Shown in pieces: positions 1-7,994 of a stretch of DNA of 33,421 bases. Numbering within the stretch: position 1 is the stretch's first letter; each line of letters begins with the position of its first letter. Source of the stretch: Gammaproteobacteria bacterium (GTDB lineage: Bacteria; Pseudomonadota; Gammaproteobacteria; PS1; Pseudothioglobaceae); the NCBI GenBank assembly GCA_029941485.1, contig JAPYOZ010000003.1, forward strand, positions 1 through 33,421, given 5' to 3'. A program made the position numbers and the translations under genes. The notes below the pieces were generated by a model, which was given only the letters and a program-made list of their open reading frames with translations, did not search any database and was not told where the DNA came from.

Positions 1-246
1 GCGGCAGTGGGTATGCCAATTGCCGTTGCTGGTGCGTTGGGTTTTATTGTGGCCGGTTGGAACGTTGAGAGTGCCACAAGTGGGTTGGGGTTTATTCATG
101 CCAAGGCATTAGTTAGTATTGTAATTGTGAGTGTGTTGTTCGCACCGCTGGGCGCTAAGGTTGCTCACCGTGTGGACGGTAAAAAACTGAAAAAGTTCTT
201 TGCCTTGTTCTTGGCTTTTCTTGGAATGGCCGTATTGTCTTTTTAG
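1..246 (+). CDS. TauE/SafE family sulfite exporter-type permease, C-terminal fragment (cut by window edge)
   Basis: The reading frame is open from base 1 and stops at 246, so the visible 81 residues are the C-terminal end of a longer membrane protein. The fragment is strongly hydrophobic, with about three membrane segments: near residues 5-17, 33-50 and 65-80. A basic loop containing AHRVDGKKLKK precedes the last helix, which ends almost at the C-terminus. The loop-plus-final-helix arrangement and the GAKVAHR stretch are typical of the TauE/SafE (TSUP, formerly DUF81) family. These proteins export sulfite or sulfoacetate, or move other small anions, across the inner membrane. In a sulfur oxidiser a sulfite/sulfonate role is plausible, but the substrate cannot be read from this fragment. 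An ATG at base 7 lies within the gene and is not its start. Confidence 0.7.
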   Translation, partial: AAVGMPIAVAGALGFIVAGWNVESATSGLGFIHAKALVSIVIVSVLFAPLGAKVAHRVDGKKLKKFFALFLAFLGMAVLSF

Positions 247-250
247 AACT

Positions 251-277
251 TATGTAACAGGCAAGGCCTGTTACATA
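251..277. terminator. Convergent hairpin between TauE-like gene and ubiX
   Basis: A perfect 12-bp inverted repeat (arms 251-262 and 266-277, loop AAG) fills the gap between two convergent stop codons at 246 and 278. There is no clear T-run on either side, so it may be a weak bidirectional terminator or a mRNA 3'-end stabiliser rather than a classical Rho-independent terminator. Confidence 0.55.
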
Positions 278-877
278 TTAACCTTGCCAAGGCGCTGCAA
301 GATCGTGATTTACGTCCAAATGGTCGAGTATTCTAGCCACGACAAAATTGACCAAATCCTGAATGCATTGAGGGTTTTGATAAAAGGCTGGATTGGCGTC
401 CATAATCACCACACCTAAGCGAGAAAGTTTGAGCATATTCTCCAGGTGAATGGCTGAATATGGGGTTTCCCTTGGTACTAAGATTAACTTTTTTTGCTCT
501 TTAATTACTACATCGGCGGCGCGGTGCATAAGGTTATCCGCATGGCCATTAGCAATAGCTGAGAGTGTACTCATGGTGCATGGCACCACCACCATTGCGC
601 GTGGTGGGTTAGAGCCAGAGGCAACAGGTGCTGTCCATTGATTTTTAGAAAATACTTCAATTTGGCCATCTTTAGCGCCTAGATATTGAGTGAGATTTTG
701 CTCTACTGATTGAGTGTCACTACCCAAATTAAGGTCAGTTTCCATGGCGATAACAGTATTGGCAGCAGTCGATATCATCACATAAATCAACTCTTGAGTT
801 TTGACTAGCTCTTTGAGTAGGGTAATGGCGTAAGGCATGCCTGAGGCGCCAGTGAGTGCAATTGCAATTGGTTTCAT
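278..877 (-). CDS. ubiX: Flavin prenyltransferase UbiX
   Basis: This 199-residue protein has the usual length for UbiX, which joins dimethylallyl phosphate to reduced FMN to make the prenylated flavin used by the UbiD decarboxylase in ubiquinone synthesis. It is cytosolic and forms a dodecamer. Visible hallmarks are the N-terminal flavin loop TGASGMPYA (residues 9-17), the ASGSNPP stretch in mid-protein, the VVPCTMSTLSAIANG segment with the conserved Cys, and the DNLMHRAADVVIKE helix, followed by PRETPYS. The start overlaps the end of mpl by 4 bases (ATGA at 874-877), so the two are probably translated from one message. ubiD is not in this window. The family identification is firm. Confidence 0.93.
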   Translation of the reverse strand: MKPIAIALTGASGMPYAITLLKELVKTQELIYVMISTAANTVIAMETDLNLGSDTQSVEQNLTQYLGAKDGQIEVFSKNQWTAPVASGSNPPRAMVVVPCTMSTLSAIANGHADNLMHRAADVVIKEQKKLILVPRETPYSAIHLENMLKLSRLGVVIMDANPAFYQNPQCIQDLVNFVVARILDHLDVNHDLAAPWQG

Positions 878-2172
878 AGGTTCGGTATTAGTTTGTTAAA
901 AATATCATCAAAACTACCGTTAGACATGACCACGAAATGGCCTTGATTGATTTGACCTAGTTGGGCGACAATGTCATCAACAGTGTTAAACAGTGTGTCG
1001 TTCTTAAACACGGTATCGATATCCCAAGTTTGATTTTCTGGACGCAATATTAACACTTGATCAGCATCCTTGAGCGCGTCGACTAAACTTTGTTGGTGAA
1101 TGCCAGATTTCATGGTGTTGGATCTAAGTTCTAATATTGCCACGATATTCTCATTACCAACTTTAGCGCGCAGACCTGACAGTGTGGTGTGGATAGCGGT
1201 TGGGTGATGAGCAAAATCATCGTATAAAGTAATGCGATCAGTTTGGTGTTTAATTTCTAAGCGACGCTTCACTCCTTTAAAGGCGTTGAGTGCTTCACAA
1301 GCCACATCAAAAGACACACCAACATGATGCGCAGCATAGACCGCACCCAAGCCATTTTGCATATTGTGCTCACCCAGTAAATTCCAGTTAACGGTTTGCC
1401 CTTCAATGTCAAATTGAGTACCGTTTTCATTAACACTGAGTTTTGATACAGGCAAAGGCTGTGTCGTTGAAAACGCACCCATGTTTAATACTTCAGTGAT
1501 GGGTTGGTTGTTTTGTGGGTGAATAATCAAACCGTCACTTGGTATGGTGCGGATGAGGTGGTGAAATTGATTTTGAATGTCTTGGAGTGAATCAAAAATA
1601 TCAGCATGGTCAAATTCTAGATTGTTAATGACTAAAGTTTTTGGGTGATAATGGATAAATTTTGAGCGCTTGTCAAAAAAAGCAGTGTCGTATTCGTCGG
1701 CCTCAATGACAAAGAAGTTTGAATCGGTTAGACGCGATGAAACGCCAAAATTCTCTACCACGCCACCAATTAAAAAACTAGGGTTATAACCTGCAGATTC
1801 TAATATCCAAGCGAGCATACTGGCCGTGGTGGTTTTGCCGTGCGTACCAGAAATGGCAAGCACCCATTTATCGCGTAAGACATTTTCACTCAGCCATTGC
1901 GCACCCGAAGTGTAGTTGTATTGTTTGTTTAAAATTTCTTCCACACAAGCATTGCCACGCGACAAGGCATTGCCAATAACAAACACATCAGCTTTAGGCA
2001 TATCAACCACTTCATAACCATGAGTGTAAGTAATGTTTTGTTCGTTGAGTTGAGTACTCATTGGCGGATACACGCCTTGATCTTGCCCAGTAACTGTGTG
2101 GCCGAGTTGTTTAGCAATCAGCGCCAGAGAGCCCATAAAAGTGCCAGCAATACCAAGAATGTGTACGTGCAT
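874..2172 (-). CDS. mpl: UDP-N-acetylmuramate:L-alanyl-gamma-D-glutamyl-meso-diaminopimelate ligase (Mpl)
   Basis: Mpl recycles peptidoglycan by attaching the tripeptide L-Ala-gamma-D-Glu-meso-DAP to UDP-MurNAc with ATP, in the cytoplasm. The 432-residue length is slightly short of the E. coli enzyme (about 457). The N-terminal Rossmann start HVHILGIAGTFMGSLA is the Mpl/MurC signature. The ATP loop GTHGKTTT is at residues 109-116, followed by a central domain with EADEYDTAFFDKRSKF and NNLEFDHADIF. The C-terminal domain contains DDFAHHPTAI and the LELRSNTMKSG region typical of Mpl rather than MurC. It overlaps ubiX by 4 bases and begins 2 bases after the msrB stop, so msrB-mpl-ubiX may be one transcript. 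Its presence implies DAP-type murein with recycling. Confidence 0.94.
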   Translation of the reverse strand: MHVHILGIAGTFMGSLALIAKQLGHTVTGQDQGVYPPMSTQLNEQNITYTHGYEVVDMPKADVFVIGNALSRGNACVEEILNKQYNYTSGAQWLSENVLRDKWVLAISGTHGKTTTASMLAWILESAGYNPSFLIGGVVENFGVSSRLTDSNFFVIEADEYDTAFFDKRSKFIHYHPKTLVINNLEFDHADIFDSLQDIQNQFHHLIRTIPSDGLIIHPQNNQPITEVLNMGAFSTTQPLPVSKLSVNENGTQFDIEGQTVNWNLLGEHNMQNGLGAVYAAHHVGVSFDVACEALNAFKGVKRRLEIKHQTDRITLYDDFAHHPTAIHTTLSGLRAKVGNENIVAILELRSNTMKSGIHQQSLVDALKDADQVLILRPENQTWDIDTVFKNDTLFNTVDDIVAQLGQINQGHFVVMSNGSFDDIFNKLIPNL

Positions 2173-2174
2173 AT

Positions 2175-2540
2175 TTATTCGCCTTTGAAATTTAATGAAG
2201 CGGAATTAATGCAATAACGCTGTCCAGTTGGCGCTGGCCCGTCAGGAAAAACGTGCCCAAGATGAGCATCGCAGTTTTTGCATCTTACTTCCACGCGAGT
2301 CATGCCGTGGGCGCTGTCTTCGATTAGGGAAACGCTATCGGTTTGTGCAATGTCATAAAAGCTAGGCCAGCCTGTGCCAGAGTCAAATTTAGTGTTGGAT
2401 GAAAACAACACTTGGTTACAACAAATGCAGATATAGTTACCATCTTCGTGGTGATTAACGTATTGCCCAGTAAACGGCGCTTCCGTGCCGCATTGTTGAG
2501 TGACTTTAAACTGTTCTGGCGTTAATTTAGATAAATCCAT
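2175..2540 (-). CDS. msrB: Peptide-methionine (R)-S-oxide reductase MsrB
   Basis: This 121-residue single-domain protein repairs oxidised methionine (the R sulfoxide) in proteins, using thioredoxin as reductant. Two CxxC pairs, Cys38/Cys41 and Cys87/Cys90, form the structural zinc site. The active-site motif RYCINSASL places the catalytic Cys at 110. Other conserved blocks are [27 protein letters not shown] and TGQRYC. The selenocysteine found in some MsrB proteins is replaced here by cysteine. The gene is divergent from cca with only 42 bases between the two starts, so both promoters must sit in or next to that short gap. It reads into mpl with 2 bases between stop and start. Confidence 0.95.
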   Translation of the reverse strand: MDLSKLTPEQFKVTQQCGTEAPFTGQYVNHHEDGNYICICCNQVLFSSNTKFDSGTGWPSFYDIAQTDSVSLIEDSAHGMTRVEVRCKNCDAHLGHVFPDGPAPTGQRYCINSASLNFKGE

Positions 2541-2582
2541 TCGTGTATTATATGGGCATTTAAACCATTCTTCTTCACAACC

Positions 2583-3668
2583 ATGAAAAAGTATTTAGTT
2601 GGCGGTGCAGTTCGTGATCGCTTATTAGGCATTAGCGACAACAATACCGAGAAAGACTGGGTAGTGGTTGGTTCATCGCCTGATGAAATGCTGGATCTTG
2701 GGTATCGCCAAGTAGGTAAAGAATTTCCGGTTTTTTTGGATCCAGGCACGCAAGAAGAATATGCACTGGCTAGGTTAGAACGTAAAGTTGGTAAAGGCTA
2801 CAAGGGATTTGAGTTTGATACTTCAAAATCAGTCACACTTGAGCAAGACTTGTCGCGCCGTGATTTAACCATTAACGCGATTGCTGAGAAAGATGAGGAA
2901 TTGTTTGACCCTTTTAACGGCCAAGAAGACTTAAATAACGGCTTGTTAAAACACGTATCTGACGCTTTTAGTGAAGACCCTGTGCGTGTATTGCGTGTGG
3001 CGAGATTTGCGGCACGATTTAAACCATTTGGCTTTAAAGTGGCGCATGAAACACACCGACTAATGAAAGACATGGTTGCCTCTGGTGAGGTAGATGCACT
3101 AACGCCTGAGCGAGTTTTTAAAGAGCTTGAAAAAGCATTGTCTTATGAAACACCATCTGCTTTTTTTAAGGTGTTGTCGGCTTGTGGTGCAGATGCAAAA
3201 GTATTTCCAATGCTTAGTAGTAATGCACACACAACACATGATAATGAATTTGAGTTTTTAGATCATCTTAAAGTTAATAATCCAGCGATAAAATTTGCTG
3301 TTTGGTTGAATCGTGAAAGCATTCAGTCGATTGCTAAATTGTGCAAAGTAATCAAGTGCCCTAAGGAATACGAGCAATTAGCACTGCTTAGTAGTGAATG
3401 GAGTCGCTTTGCAAATGTATTTATTCAGCACGACAGTAAGGAAATTCTTGAATTTTTTACTAAGACGGATGCACTCAGGCGTAAAGAGCGATTTAAGAGC
3501 TTGTTAGTTGTGTTTGAATTGTTGGATATCAACATTCAATTGATTGTCCAACTTCAAGACCAACTTAGTGTTATTGATGTTTCAAAACTGGATAAAAATA
3601 ACATTGCAAAAGCGATTGTTAATAAAAAAATGGACGTGATTACGCTATTTATTGACTCGACAAAGTGA
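2583..3668 (+). CDS. cca: CCA-adding tRNA nucleotidyltransferase with degenerate HD region
   Basis: Cca adds or repairs the 3'-CCA end of tRNAs from CTP and ATP. The class II head is clear: YLVGGAVRD at residues 4-12, the metal-binding pair E23/D25 in [19 protein letters not shown] at 58-68, [11 protein letters not shown] at 91-101, and [16 protein letters not shown] at 131-146. The length is 361 residues against 412 in E. coli. The shortfall lies where the E. coli enzyme carries its HD phosphohydrolase motif: here residues 236-247 read [12 protein letters not shown], with no His-Asp, and the following loop is much shorter. The enzyme is therefore expected to keep nucleotidyltransferase activity and lack the extra phosphatase/phosphodiesterase activities. 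The gene overlaps the opposite-strand nuclease gene by 24 bases at their 3' ends. No ribosome-binding site is evident. Confidence 0.92.
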   Translation: MKKYLVGGAVRDRLLGISDNNTEKDWVVVGSSPDEMLDLGYRQVGKEFPVFLDPGTQEEYALARLERKVGKGYKGFEFDTSKSVTLEQDLSRRDLTINAIAEKDEELFDPFNGQEDLNNGLLKHVSDAFSEDPVRVLRVARFAARFKPFGFKVAHETHRLMKDMVASGEVDALTPERVFKELEKALSYETPSAFFKVLSACGADAKVFPMLSSNAHTTHDNEFEFLDHLKVNNPAIKFAVWLNRESIQSIAKLCKVIKCPKEYEQLALLSSEWSRFANVFIQHDSKEILEFFTKTDALRRKERFKSLLVVFELLDINIQLIVQLQDQLSVIDVSKLDKNNIAKAIVNKKMDVITLFIDSTK

Positions 3669-6125
3669 ATCGTATTCGCAATACTCACAAGCATTTTTAG
3701 TGGGCAATACCTGAGCCTCTCCTTGTTGAAAATCAAGACTGGCTTTACTTATTTTTTCTTGCCAGATGCTTAGTTGTTCATCCCACTGTGAGCATGCAGT
3801 TTTTTTATTGGATTGTTTGGGGAGTGAATCTTTGTCTTTGGACAGACCTTTGTAGGTAATTTTGTCCGACGCCAGTTCAATAAAGCAAACACCTTGTGTT
3901 TTGTTGGATAGGACATAGATGGGTAGTTGTGGATCTTTGATGGTGTCTCCACACCAATCGCTAACGGATGTTTTACCAATTTTATAATCAAAAATAATTC
4001 GATTACCATTTTCCATTTCATCGGTTCTATCGAGGCGCACATCGAAAATAAGTCCTGCGACATTAACCTGCATTTCTTGCTCAGTTGAAATGATTTTAAA
4101 CTCATCGCGCTGTTTTTCACTTTGGATAAATTTGCTTACCAATTCCAGCAAACGATTGCGCTCTACTTTGATGAAGTTAGATTTTGAATGAGTGCTTAGT
4201 TCTTGGTCAATGCTCGATGCAATGAGCGCTGTCAGGTCTTTATCGTTATAAGACAATAACTGCTCGAGTGAGAGTATTTGTTGGTAGATTTTTTCCAGTA
4301 CCTTATGAATAATATTGCCCTGTTCGATTCGACTAAGACCAATGTGGGGCGCGTTAAAATGCTGAGTGTTTAGTCGGTGGGAAAAACCTTTAAATGCACA
4401 AGCCATTTGATCTTTAAGAGTGGAAACACCACCTGAAATACTTTTGTTTGATAATTCTGGTGCTTGTGAATCGTTGAGTGTCTCGGTTTTAACGTGGGTG
4501 ATTTTACTTTTAGTAGGTGCTTCAACGGCGTTGCTAAACTCGATCAGTGGTGAGCTTTGTTGCTCGTTTTCATTGTGAGTTTGAGCGTAACTAAAAACAA
4601 CGTTATCAGATAAACCCATTAGATTGGTGAGTGTGTCTTTAGCGTCTTGGGCGATCAACTCATAATTACTACGAGGTATTTGATGATTAGTGGCAATATC
4701 AAAGGGGATAAACCGCGGAGAGTTGAGCGGAGAAGGTAGAAAATCATTGGTCATTCCAAGTACCCAAGCCTCATCAAAATACAAACCCTCAGCTTCCAAG
4801 CTACCGAGTATTTGAATGGGTGTTTTGGCAGATTGTGCTTGGAACATCACTTGTGATAACCAGTTTTTTAGATCTTCTAAAGCTTGATGAACGTTAACGG
4901 ATTGGCTGTATTGTGAAAGTAAGTTAAGCCCAAGACTGGTTTGTTGGTATTTTTTGAATAATTGGTATTCGCTACTATTAAGCACTCTGTCGGTTGCAAA
5001 CCCCCATGATTGCAAATGATTATTAAAGCTTAATAGCCACTGATCGTGACTTTGTTGGGGTGTGTTTTGATCATCACAAATAGTATTTAGAATTTGTTCC
5101 AATACGGGGCAGCTAGACAATTTCTCTTTAACCCGCCCCAACTTAAAGTTTGTTGTGGATAAAGACAAGACTTTATTGACCAATAGCGCTCGAGCGGATT
5201 GTTCATTTTTAGCAGAGGCAATGTAAGGCGAGGTAATAACAGTGTTAAAAGTAGTTGTTTCAATGCGGTTTTTTTGCAGTTGACTGCTCAATTTTAAGAT
5301 TAATAAAAGGTGTTGAATGAGCGGGTATTGGTCTAATGATAATCCCAAAGAAATGTTGTAGGATTTTTGCCCAGTTTCATTTAAGGTATCGTGAAACACT
5401 TGGTCAAAAATAGATTTGAACTGATAGTGAAGCTCGTTTATTTTTGGTGAAACAACAACAATTTGTTTGGAAGGGTTTGATGCGTGTATTTTTTTTGCCC
5501 ACTGCGCTGCACTTTTGATTTCATCTTGAGTTGTTTTAAAGGTTTTATTGGCATGACTATCGTCCAATTGTCTGTGCTCTAATACTTGATAACCAATGGT
5601 GTTTAAGAATTGTGATTGTTCTGGAGTGAGAGTTTTAAAGCCATAAATATAGGGCTTGGTCATTTTGATATCGTTGTTGATGATCAGTGTAGATAAGTCG
5701 TTGATATCGATCAGTCCTTGTTTTAATTTGTTTTTTTGGTAGTCTTGAATCCAGGCACTGAACAGCTCAGAAGTGTCAAAATGCGACTGTTGTAATTCAT
5801 TCAAGGAGATTAGATGAGCTTTGCAGTAATCGTAGTTCTTAATCACTTCGTCCAATAGTCGACACTCAACTTTTTGCCCCAAGTGGGACATTGATTGAGC
5901 AATTAAAACCCTTGATTCAATATTGGAGATTAATCTTGTGGACGGCTGGAAGTTTATTATGCCCCAAGTATTGAGTAGATATTGTTTCCAGGAAAAGACT
6001 TTAGGCAGTTGGGAGGTGCCTTTTTGCAATTGATAGGTTTTTTTAAAGGCTAAAACTTGACGGTTATTGGCCAAGATGACAACATCTTTAGCGGTGATTC
6101 GGTCTAGATTAGAATTAATCCACAT
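3645..6125 (-). CDS. AddB-like PD-(D/E)XK nuclease with degenerate helicase region and Fe-S staple
   Basis: This protein of about 826 residues resembles the 'probable DNA repair protein' family related to AddB of double-strand-break processing complexes. The C-terminal third carries a PD-(D/E)XK nuclease core, with RLDRTDE followed by IIFDYKIG. Four cysteines are placed as in Fe-S staple nucleases: one in [12 protein letters not shown] before the core, and three in [10 protein letters not shown] at the extreme C-terminus. The N-terminal half looks like a UvrD-type helicase fold, but no Walker A (GxGKT) loop is visible, so ATPase activity is unlikely. ATG at 6125 is preferred over an in-frame TTG two codons upstream; it lies inside engB, overlapping its end by 11 bases. 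The usual RecB/AddA-like partner is not in the window. Membership of the broad family is confident, the exact role less so. Confidence 0.8.
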   Translation of the reverse strand: MWINSNLDRITAKDVVILANNRQVLAFKKTYQLQKGTSQLPKVFSWKQYLLNTWGIINFQPSTRLISNIESRVLIAQSMSHLGQKVECRLLDEVIKNYDYCKAHLISLNELQQSHFDTSELFSAWIQDYQKNKLKQGLIDINDLSTLIINNDIKMTKPYIYGFKTLTPEQSQFLNTIGYQVLEHRQLDDSHANKTFKTTQDEIKSAAQWAKKIHASNPSKQIVVVSPKINELHYQFKSIFDQVFHDTLNETGQKSYNISLGLSLDQYPLIQHLLLILKLSSQLQKNRIETTTFNTVITSPYIASAKNEQSARALLVNKVLSLSTTNFKLGRVKEKLSSCPVLEQILNTICDDQNTPQQSHDQWLLSFNNHLQSWGFATDRVLNSSEYQLFKKYQQTSLGLNLLSQYSQSVNVHQALEDLKNWLSQVMFQAQSAKTPIQILGSLEAEGLYFDEAWVLGMTNDFLPSPLNSPRFIPFDIATNHQIPRSNYELIAQDAKDTLTNLMGLSDNVVFSYAQTHNENEQQSSPLIEFSNAVEAPTKSKITHVKTETLNDSQAPELSNKSISGGVSTLKDQMACAFKGFSHRLNTQHFNAPHIGLSRIEQGNIIHKVLEKIYQQILSLEQLLSYNDKDLTALIASSIDQELSTHSKSNFIKVERNRLLELVSKFIQSEKQRDEFKIISTEQEMQVNVAGLIFDVRLDRTDEMENGNRIIFDYKIGKTSVSDWCGDTIKDPQLPIYVLSNKTQGVCFIELASDKITYKGLSKDKDSLPKQSNKKTACSQWDEQLSIWQEKISKASLDFQQGEAQVLPTKNACEYCEYDSLCRVNK

Positions 6126-6714
6126 AACCAAAGAAAGTGTCTAGCTTGGTCCAAAGTTCTTCTAAGCCTTGCTTTTTTAAACTGGAGAATAATTGCACAT
6201 CGACATAAGGGTGTTGTTCAATTGCCCGTTTGACTTTGAGATTTGCATTGCTAGCCGCACCTTTTTTTAGTTTGTCCGATTTGGTGAGTAGTATCTGCGT
6301 TGGTAGGTTAATGCTTACGCACCAATCGAGCATCATTTGGTCAAAAGGCGTGAGTGGTCGACGGCAGTCCATTACCAACACCGCACCTTTTAGGCATTGT
6401 CGCTTATTAAAATATTCACTCATGTCAGTGTGCCATTGTTTTTTAATGTGTTCTGGTACTTTAGCGTATCCGTAGCCAGGTAAATCCACCAGGCGACGAT
6501 CTTGATCCAATTCAAAAAATACCAAATGCTGTGTTCTGCCAGGCGTACGAGAGACCTTGGCTAGCTTTTTTTGCAAAGTTAGTGTGTTAATGGCGCTTGA
6601 CTTTCCAGCATTAGAGCGTCCAGCAAAAATCACTTCATAGCCTTGATCGGGTGGACAGCCTTTGAGTGATGGGCATGACAGTAAAAACTTAGCTTGTTGG
6701 TAGGAATTACGCAT
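6115..6714 (-). CDS. engB: Ribosome biogenesis GTPase EngB (YihA/YsxC)
   Basis: EngB is a small GTPase needed for assembly of the large ribosomal subunit. The 199-residue length is normal. The G1 loop GRSNAGKSS is at residues 32-40, the switch region TPGRTQ at 57-62, the G3 motif [10 protein letters not shown] at 77-86 and the G4 motif TKSD at 144-147. An N-terminal extension including the [10 protein letters not shown] stretch precedes the G domain, as in proteobacterial relatives. The gene is divergent from the cytochrome c gene at 6800 and its 3' end overlaps the start of the downstream nuclease gene, indicating translational coupling. Confidence 0.95.
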   Translation of the reverse strand: MRNSYQQAKFLLSCPSLKGCPPDQGYEVIFAGRSNAGKSSAINTLTLQKKLAKVSRTPGRTQHLVFFELDQDRRLVDLPGYGYAKVPEHIKKQWHTDMSEYFNKRQCLKGAVLVMDCRRPLTPFDQMMLDWCVSINLPTQILLTKSDKLKKGAASNANLKVKRAIEQHPYVDVQLFSSLKKQGLEELWTKLDTFFGYVD

Positions 6715-6799
6715 TGGTTGAAATGGTGTATAATTATTAATATCGTGGTGGACTAAGCGCCATTATATAACTTTTAGTTTTTAATATAAGGAGAGAGTA
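6715..6799 (+). promoter_or_regulatory. Divergent promoter region, engB / cytochrome c
   Basis: This 85-base AT-rich gap lies between divergent genes. TATAAT at 6729-6734 is a good -10 match for the rightward cytochrome gene, but no convincing -35 box is visible 16-18 bases upstream. A strong Shine-Dalgarno AAGGAGAG lies at about 6788-6795, just ahead of the cytochrome start, suggesting high expression. Confidence 0.35.
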
Positions 6800-7093
6800 A
6801 TGAAGAAAATTTTATTAGTAGCAGCAGCGGCTGCAATTTCAATGGGTTCTTTTTCAGTTCAAGCAGACGGCGGAGCAATGTACAGTTCATTAGGTTGTTC
6901 GGGTTGTCATGGTGCTGGTGGTAAATCATCAATTCCAACTTACCCATCATTAGCAGGTAAAGACGCAGCATGGATTGTTAAGCAATTAAAAGACTTCCAA
7001 TCCGGTGCTCGTAAAGATGCAACAATGAACGCAATGGCGCCAATGGCTGCTGGCCATGAGCAAGCAATTGCTGACTACTTAGCGGGTCAATAA
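6800..7093 (+). CDS. Periplasmic class I cytochrome c (monoheme, c4/c5-like)
   Basis: This is a 97-residue secreted electron carrier. Residues 1-22 form a Sec signal peptide (MKKILLVAAAAAISMG..VQA, cleavage after VQA-22). The single heme site CSGCH is at residues 33-37, and an axial Met candidate is in the MNAMAPM segment (76-82). The mature part closely matches the first half of the adjacent diheme cytochrome: both contain a YPxLAG segment, a KQLKDF/KQLRDF segment and a SGARKD segment. It probably shuttles electrons between periplasmic donors, such as sulfur-oxidation enzymes, and a terminal oxidase; the actual partners cannot be read from sequence. Translation is led by a strong AAGGAGAG site. 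Three hairpins follow its stop, so the diheme gene may be only partly co-transcribed. Confidence 0.88.
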   Translation: MKKILLVAAAAAISMGSFSVQADGGAMYSSLGCSGCHGAGGKSSIPTYPSLAGKDAAWIVKQLKDFQSGARKDATMNAMAPMAAGHEQAIADYLAGQ

Positions 7094-7123
7094 ATTACCA
7101 GCGGTTCTTGCCGCTTAGTAATT
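7093..7123 (+). other. Hairpin 1 of 3 between cytochrome genes
   Basis: An imperfect stem-loop starts at the last base of the monoheme cytochrome stop codon. Outer arms are AATTAC (7093-7098) and GTAATT (7118-7123). Inner arms are AGCGG (7100-7104) and CCGCT (7111-7115), around a 6-base loop. No T-run follows. It may protect the 3' end of the upstream message. Confidence 0.4.
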
Positions 7124-7125
7124 CA

Positions 7126-7150
7126 TAGGATTTAACTTTTTAAATCCTAT
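7126..7150 (+). other. Hairpin 2 of 3 between cytochrome genes
   Basis: A perfect 11-bp AT-rich inverted repeat has arms 7126-7136 and 7140-7150 around a 3-base CTT loop. It lies directly upstream of the terminator hairpin. It is palindromic enough to be either an operator or an RNA structure. Confidence 0.4.
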
Positions 7151-7155
7151 ATTAT

Positions 7156-7194
7156 AATAAGCCGATATTGAGTATAATATCGGCTTATTTTTTT
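7156..7194 (+). terminator. Rho-independent terminator between cytochrome genes
   Basis: A perfect 14-bp stem (arms 7156-7169 and 7176-7189) with a 6-base loop runs into eight T residues broken by one A. It ends about 17 bases before the diheme cytochrome start and leaves little room for a separate promoter, so it may act as a partial terminator that lowers expression of the second gene. Confidence 0.8.
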
Positions 7195-7211
7195 GTAAAA
7201 AGGACTAACAT

Positions 7212-7868
7212 ATGAATAAATTAGCACTTGCTTTTTTTGCTGTACTGGCTTTAATTTCAACAAATATTTTTGCTTCGGGTAATGCCGCTAGTGGTCAAGA
7301 AAAAATAGAAACTTGTACTGGTTGTCATGGTCCTCAAGGCAATGCCATTGTGCCTATCTATCCGAAACTGGCGGGTCAAAGCGAAGGTTATTTATTAAAA
7401 CAATTAAGAGACTTTAAATCTGGAGCTCGTAAGGACGGCATTATGCTTGGTATGGTTGCACCGTTAAGCGATGCGGATATGGCTAATATTGCTGCTTATT
7501 ATTCGGCTCAAACAACCACAAAAGGCATGTCCATAAAAAATGCTAAAGTGTTTACACTGGGTCAAAAAATTTATCGTGGTGGTAAAAAGCACCTACCTGA
7601 CCATAAGCAAATAACTGCTTGCATTGCGTGTCATGGCCCTAATGGCAAAGGCATTTCAACGGCTGGATTTCCAGCATTGGCCTCGCAAAATGCTTCTTAT
7701 ACGGCTAAACAGTTAAAAGCATTCCGTCAAGAGTCGCTAAATGCACAAACGGGTACCACTGCTCACGTTCGAGACAATGACTACGAAAGCATGATGAGAA
7801 GGGTTGCTAGAAATTTGACTAATGAAGAAATTGACGCGGTTTCTCGCTACATCTCTGGCTTGAATTAG
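7212..7868 (+). CDS. Periplasmic diheme cytochrome c4
   Basis: This 218-residue protein has a signal peptide (residues 1-21, cleavage near FAS/GNAA) followed by two homologous cytochrome c domains. Heme sites are CTGCH at 35-39 and CIACH at 137-141. The repeated context of KQLRDF/KQLKAF segments and a Met-containing loop in each half is typical of c4 cytochromes, which are two-domain electron carriers feeding cbb3- or other heme-copper oxidases. AAAGGAC upstream is a reasonable ribosome-binding site. Its first domain is nearly a copy of the preceding monoheme protein, suggesting duplication. A terminator follows at 7897. Confidence 0.9.
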   Translation: MNKLALAFFAVLALISTNIFASGNAASGQEKIETCTGCHGPQGNAIVPIYPKLAGQSEGYLLKQLRDFKSGARKDGIMLGMVAPLSDADMANIAAYYSAQTTTKGMSIKNAKVFTLGQKIYRGGKKHLPDHKQITACIACHGPNGKGISTAGFPALASQNASYTAKQLKAFRQESLNAQTGTTAHVRDNDYESMMRRVARNLTNEEIDAVSRYISGLN

Positions 7869-7896
7869 AGCGTAACTTCTTTAGTTCAAAATTGGT

Positions 7897-7921
7897 AAAA
7901 AGGCAGCTACCCTGCCTTTTT
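7897..7921 (+). terminator. Terminator after cytochrome c4 gene
   Basis: A 10-bp stem (arms 7897-7906 and 7912-7921) with the 5-base loop CTACC has an A-rich left arm and a T-rich right arm, the usual form of a Rho-independent terminator. It separates the cytochrome genes from the tig promoter region. Confidence 0.8.
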
Positions 7922-7950
7922 ATTGCAGGTGAAAATGCTGTCCTATCAGG

Positions 7951-7956
7951 TATAAT
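7951..7956 (+). promoter_or_regulatory. Candidate -10 box for the tig-clp-lon block
   Basis: TATAAT lies 38 bases before the tig start codon, just downstream of the cytochrome terminator. The best -35 at suitable spacing is GTGAAA at 7929-7934, a weak match. No sigma-32 heat-shock consensus was recognised, although the genes downstream are often heat-inducible. Confidence 0.4.
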
Positions 7957-7994
7957 TCACTATTTTTTTAAGTACAACATTTGGATTTATAACA

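Noticed and set aside
2645-2665. Loss of the first catalytic Asp of Cca (Glu23 in EKDW) as sign of an inactive enzyme
   Set aside because: Glu at this position is, from memory, common in related Cca proteins (ERDW variants), and the second Asp and all other head motifs are intact.
7923-7956. Heat-shock (sigma-32) promoter before tig
   Set aside because: Only a TATAAT box is visible; no CTTGAA-like -35 with a CCCCAT-like -10 at proper spacing was found.
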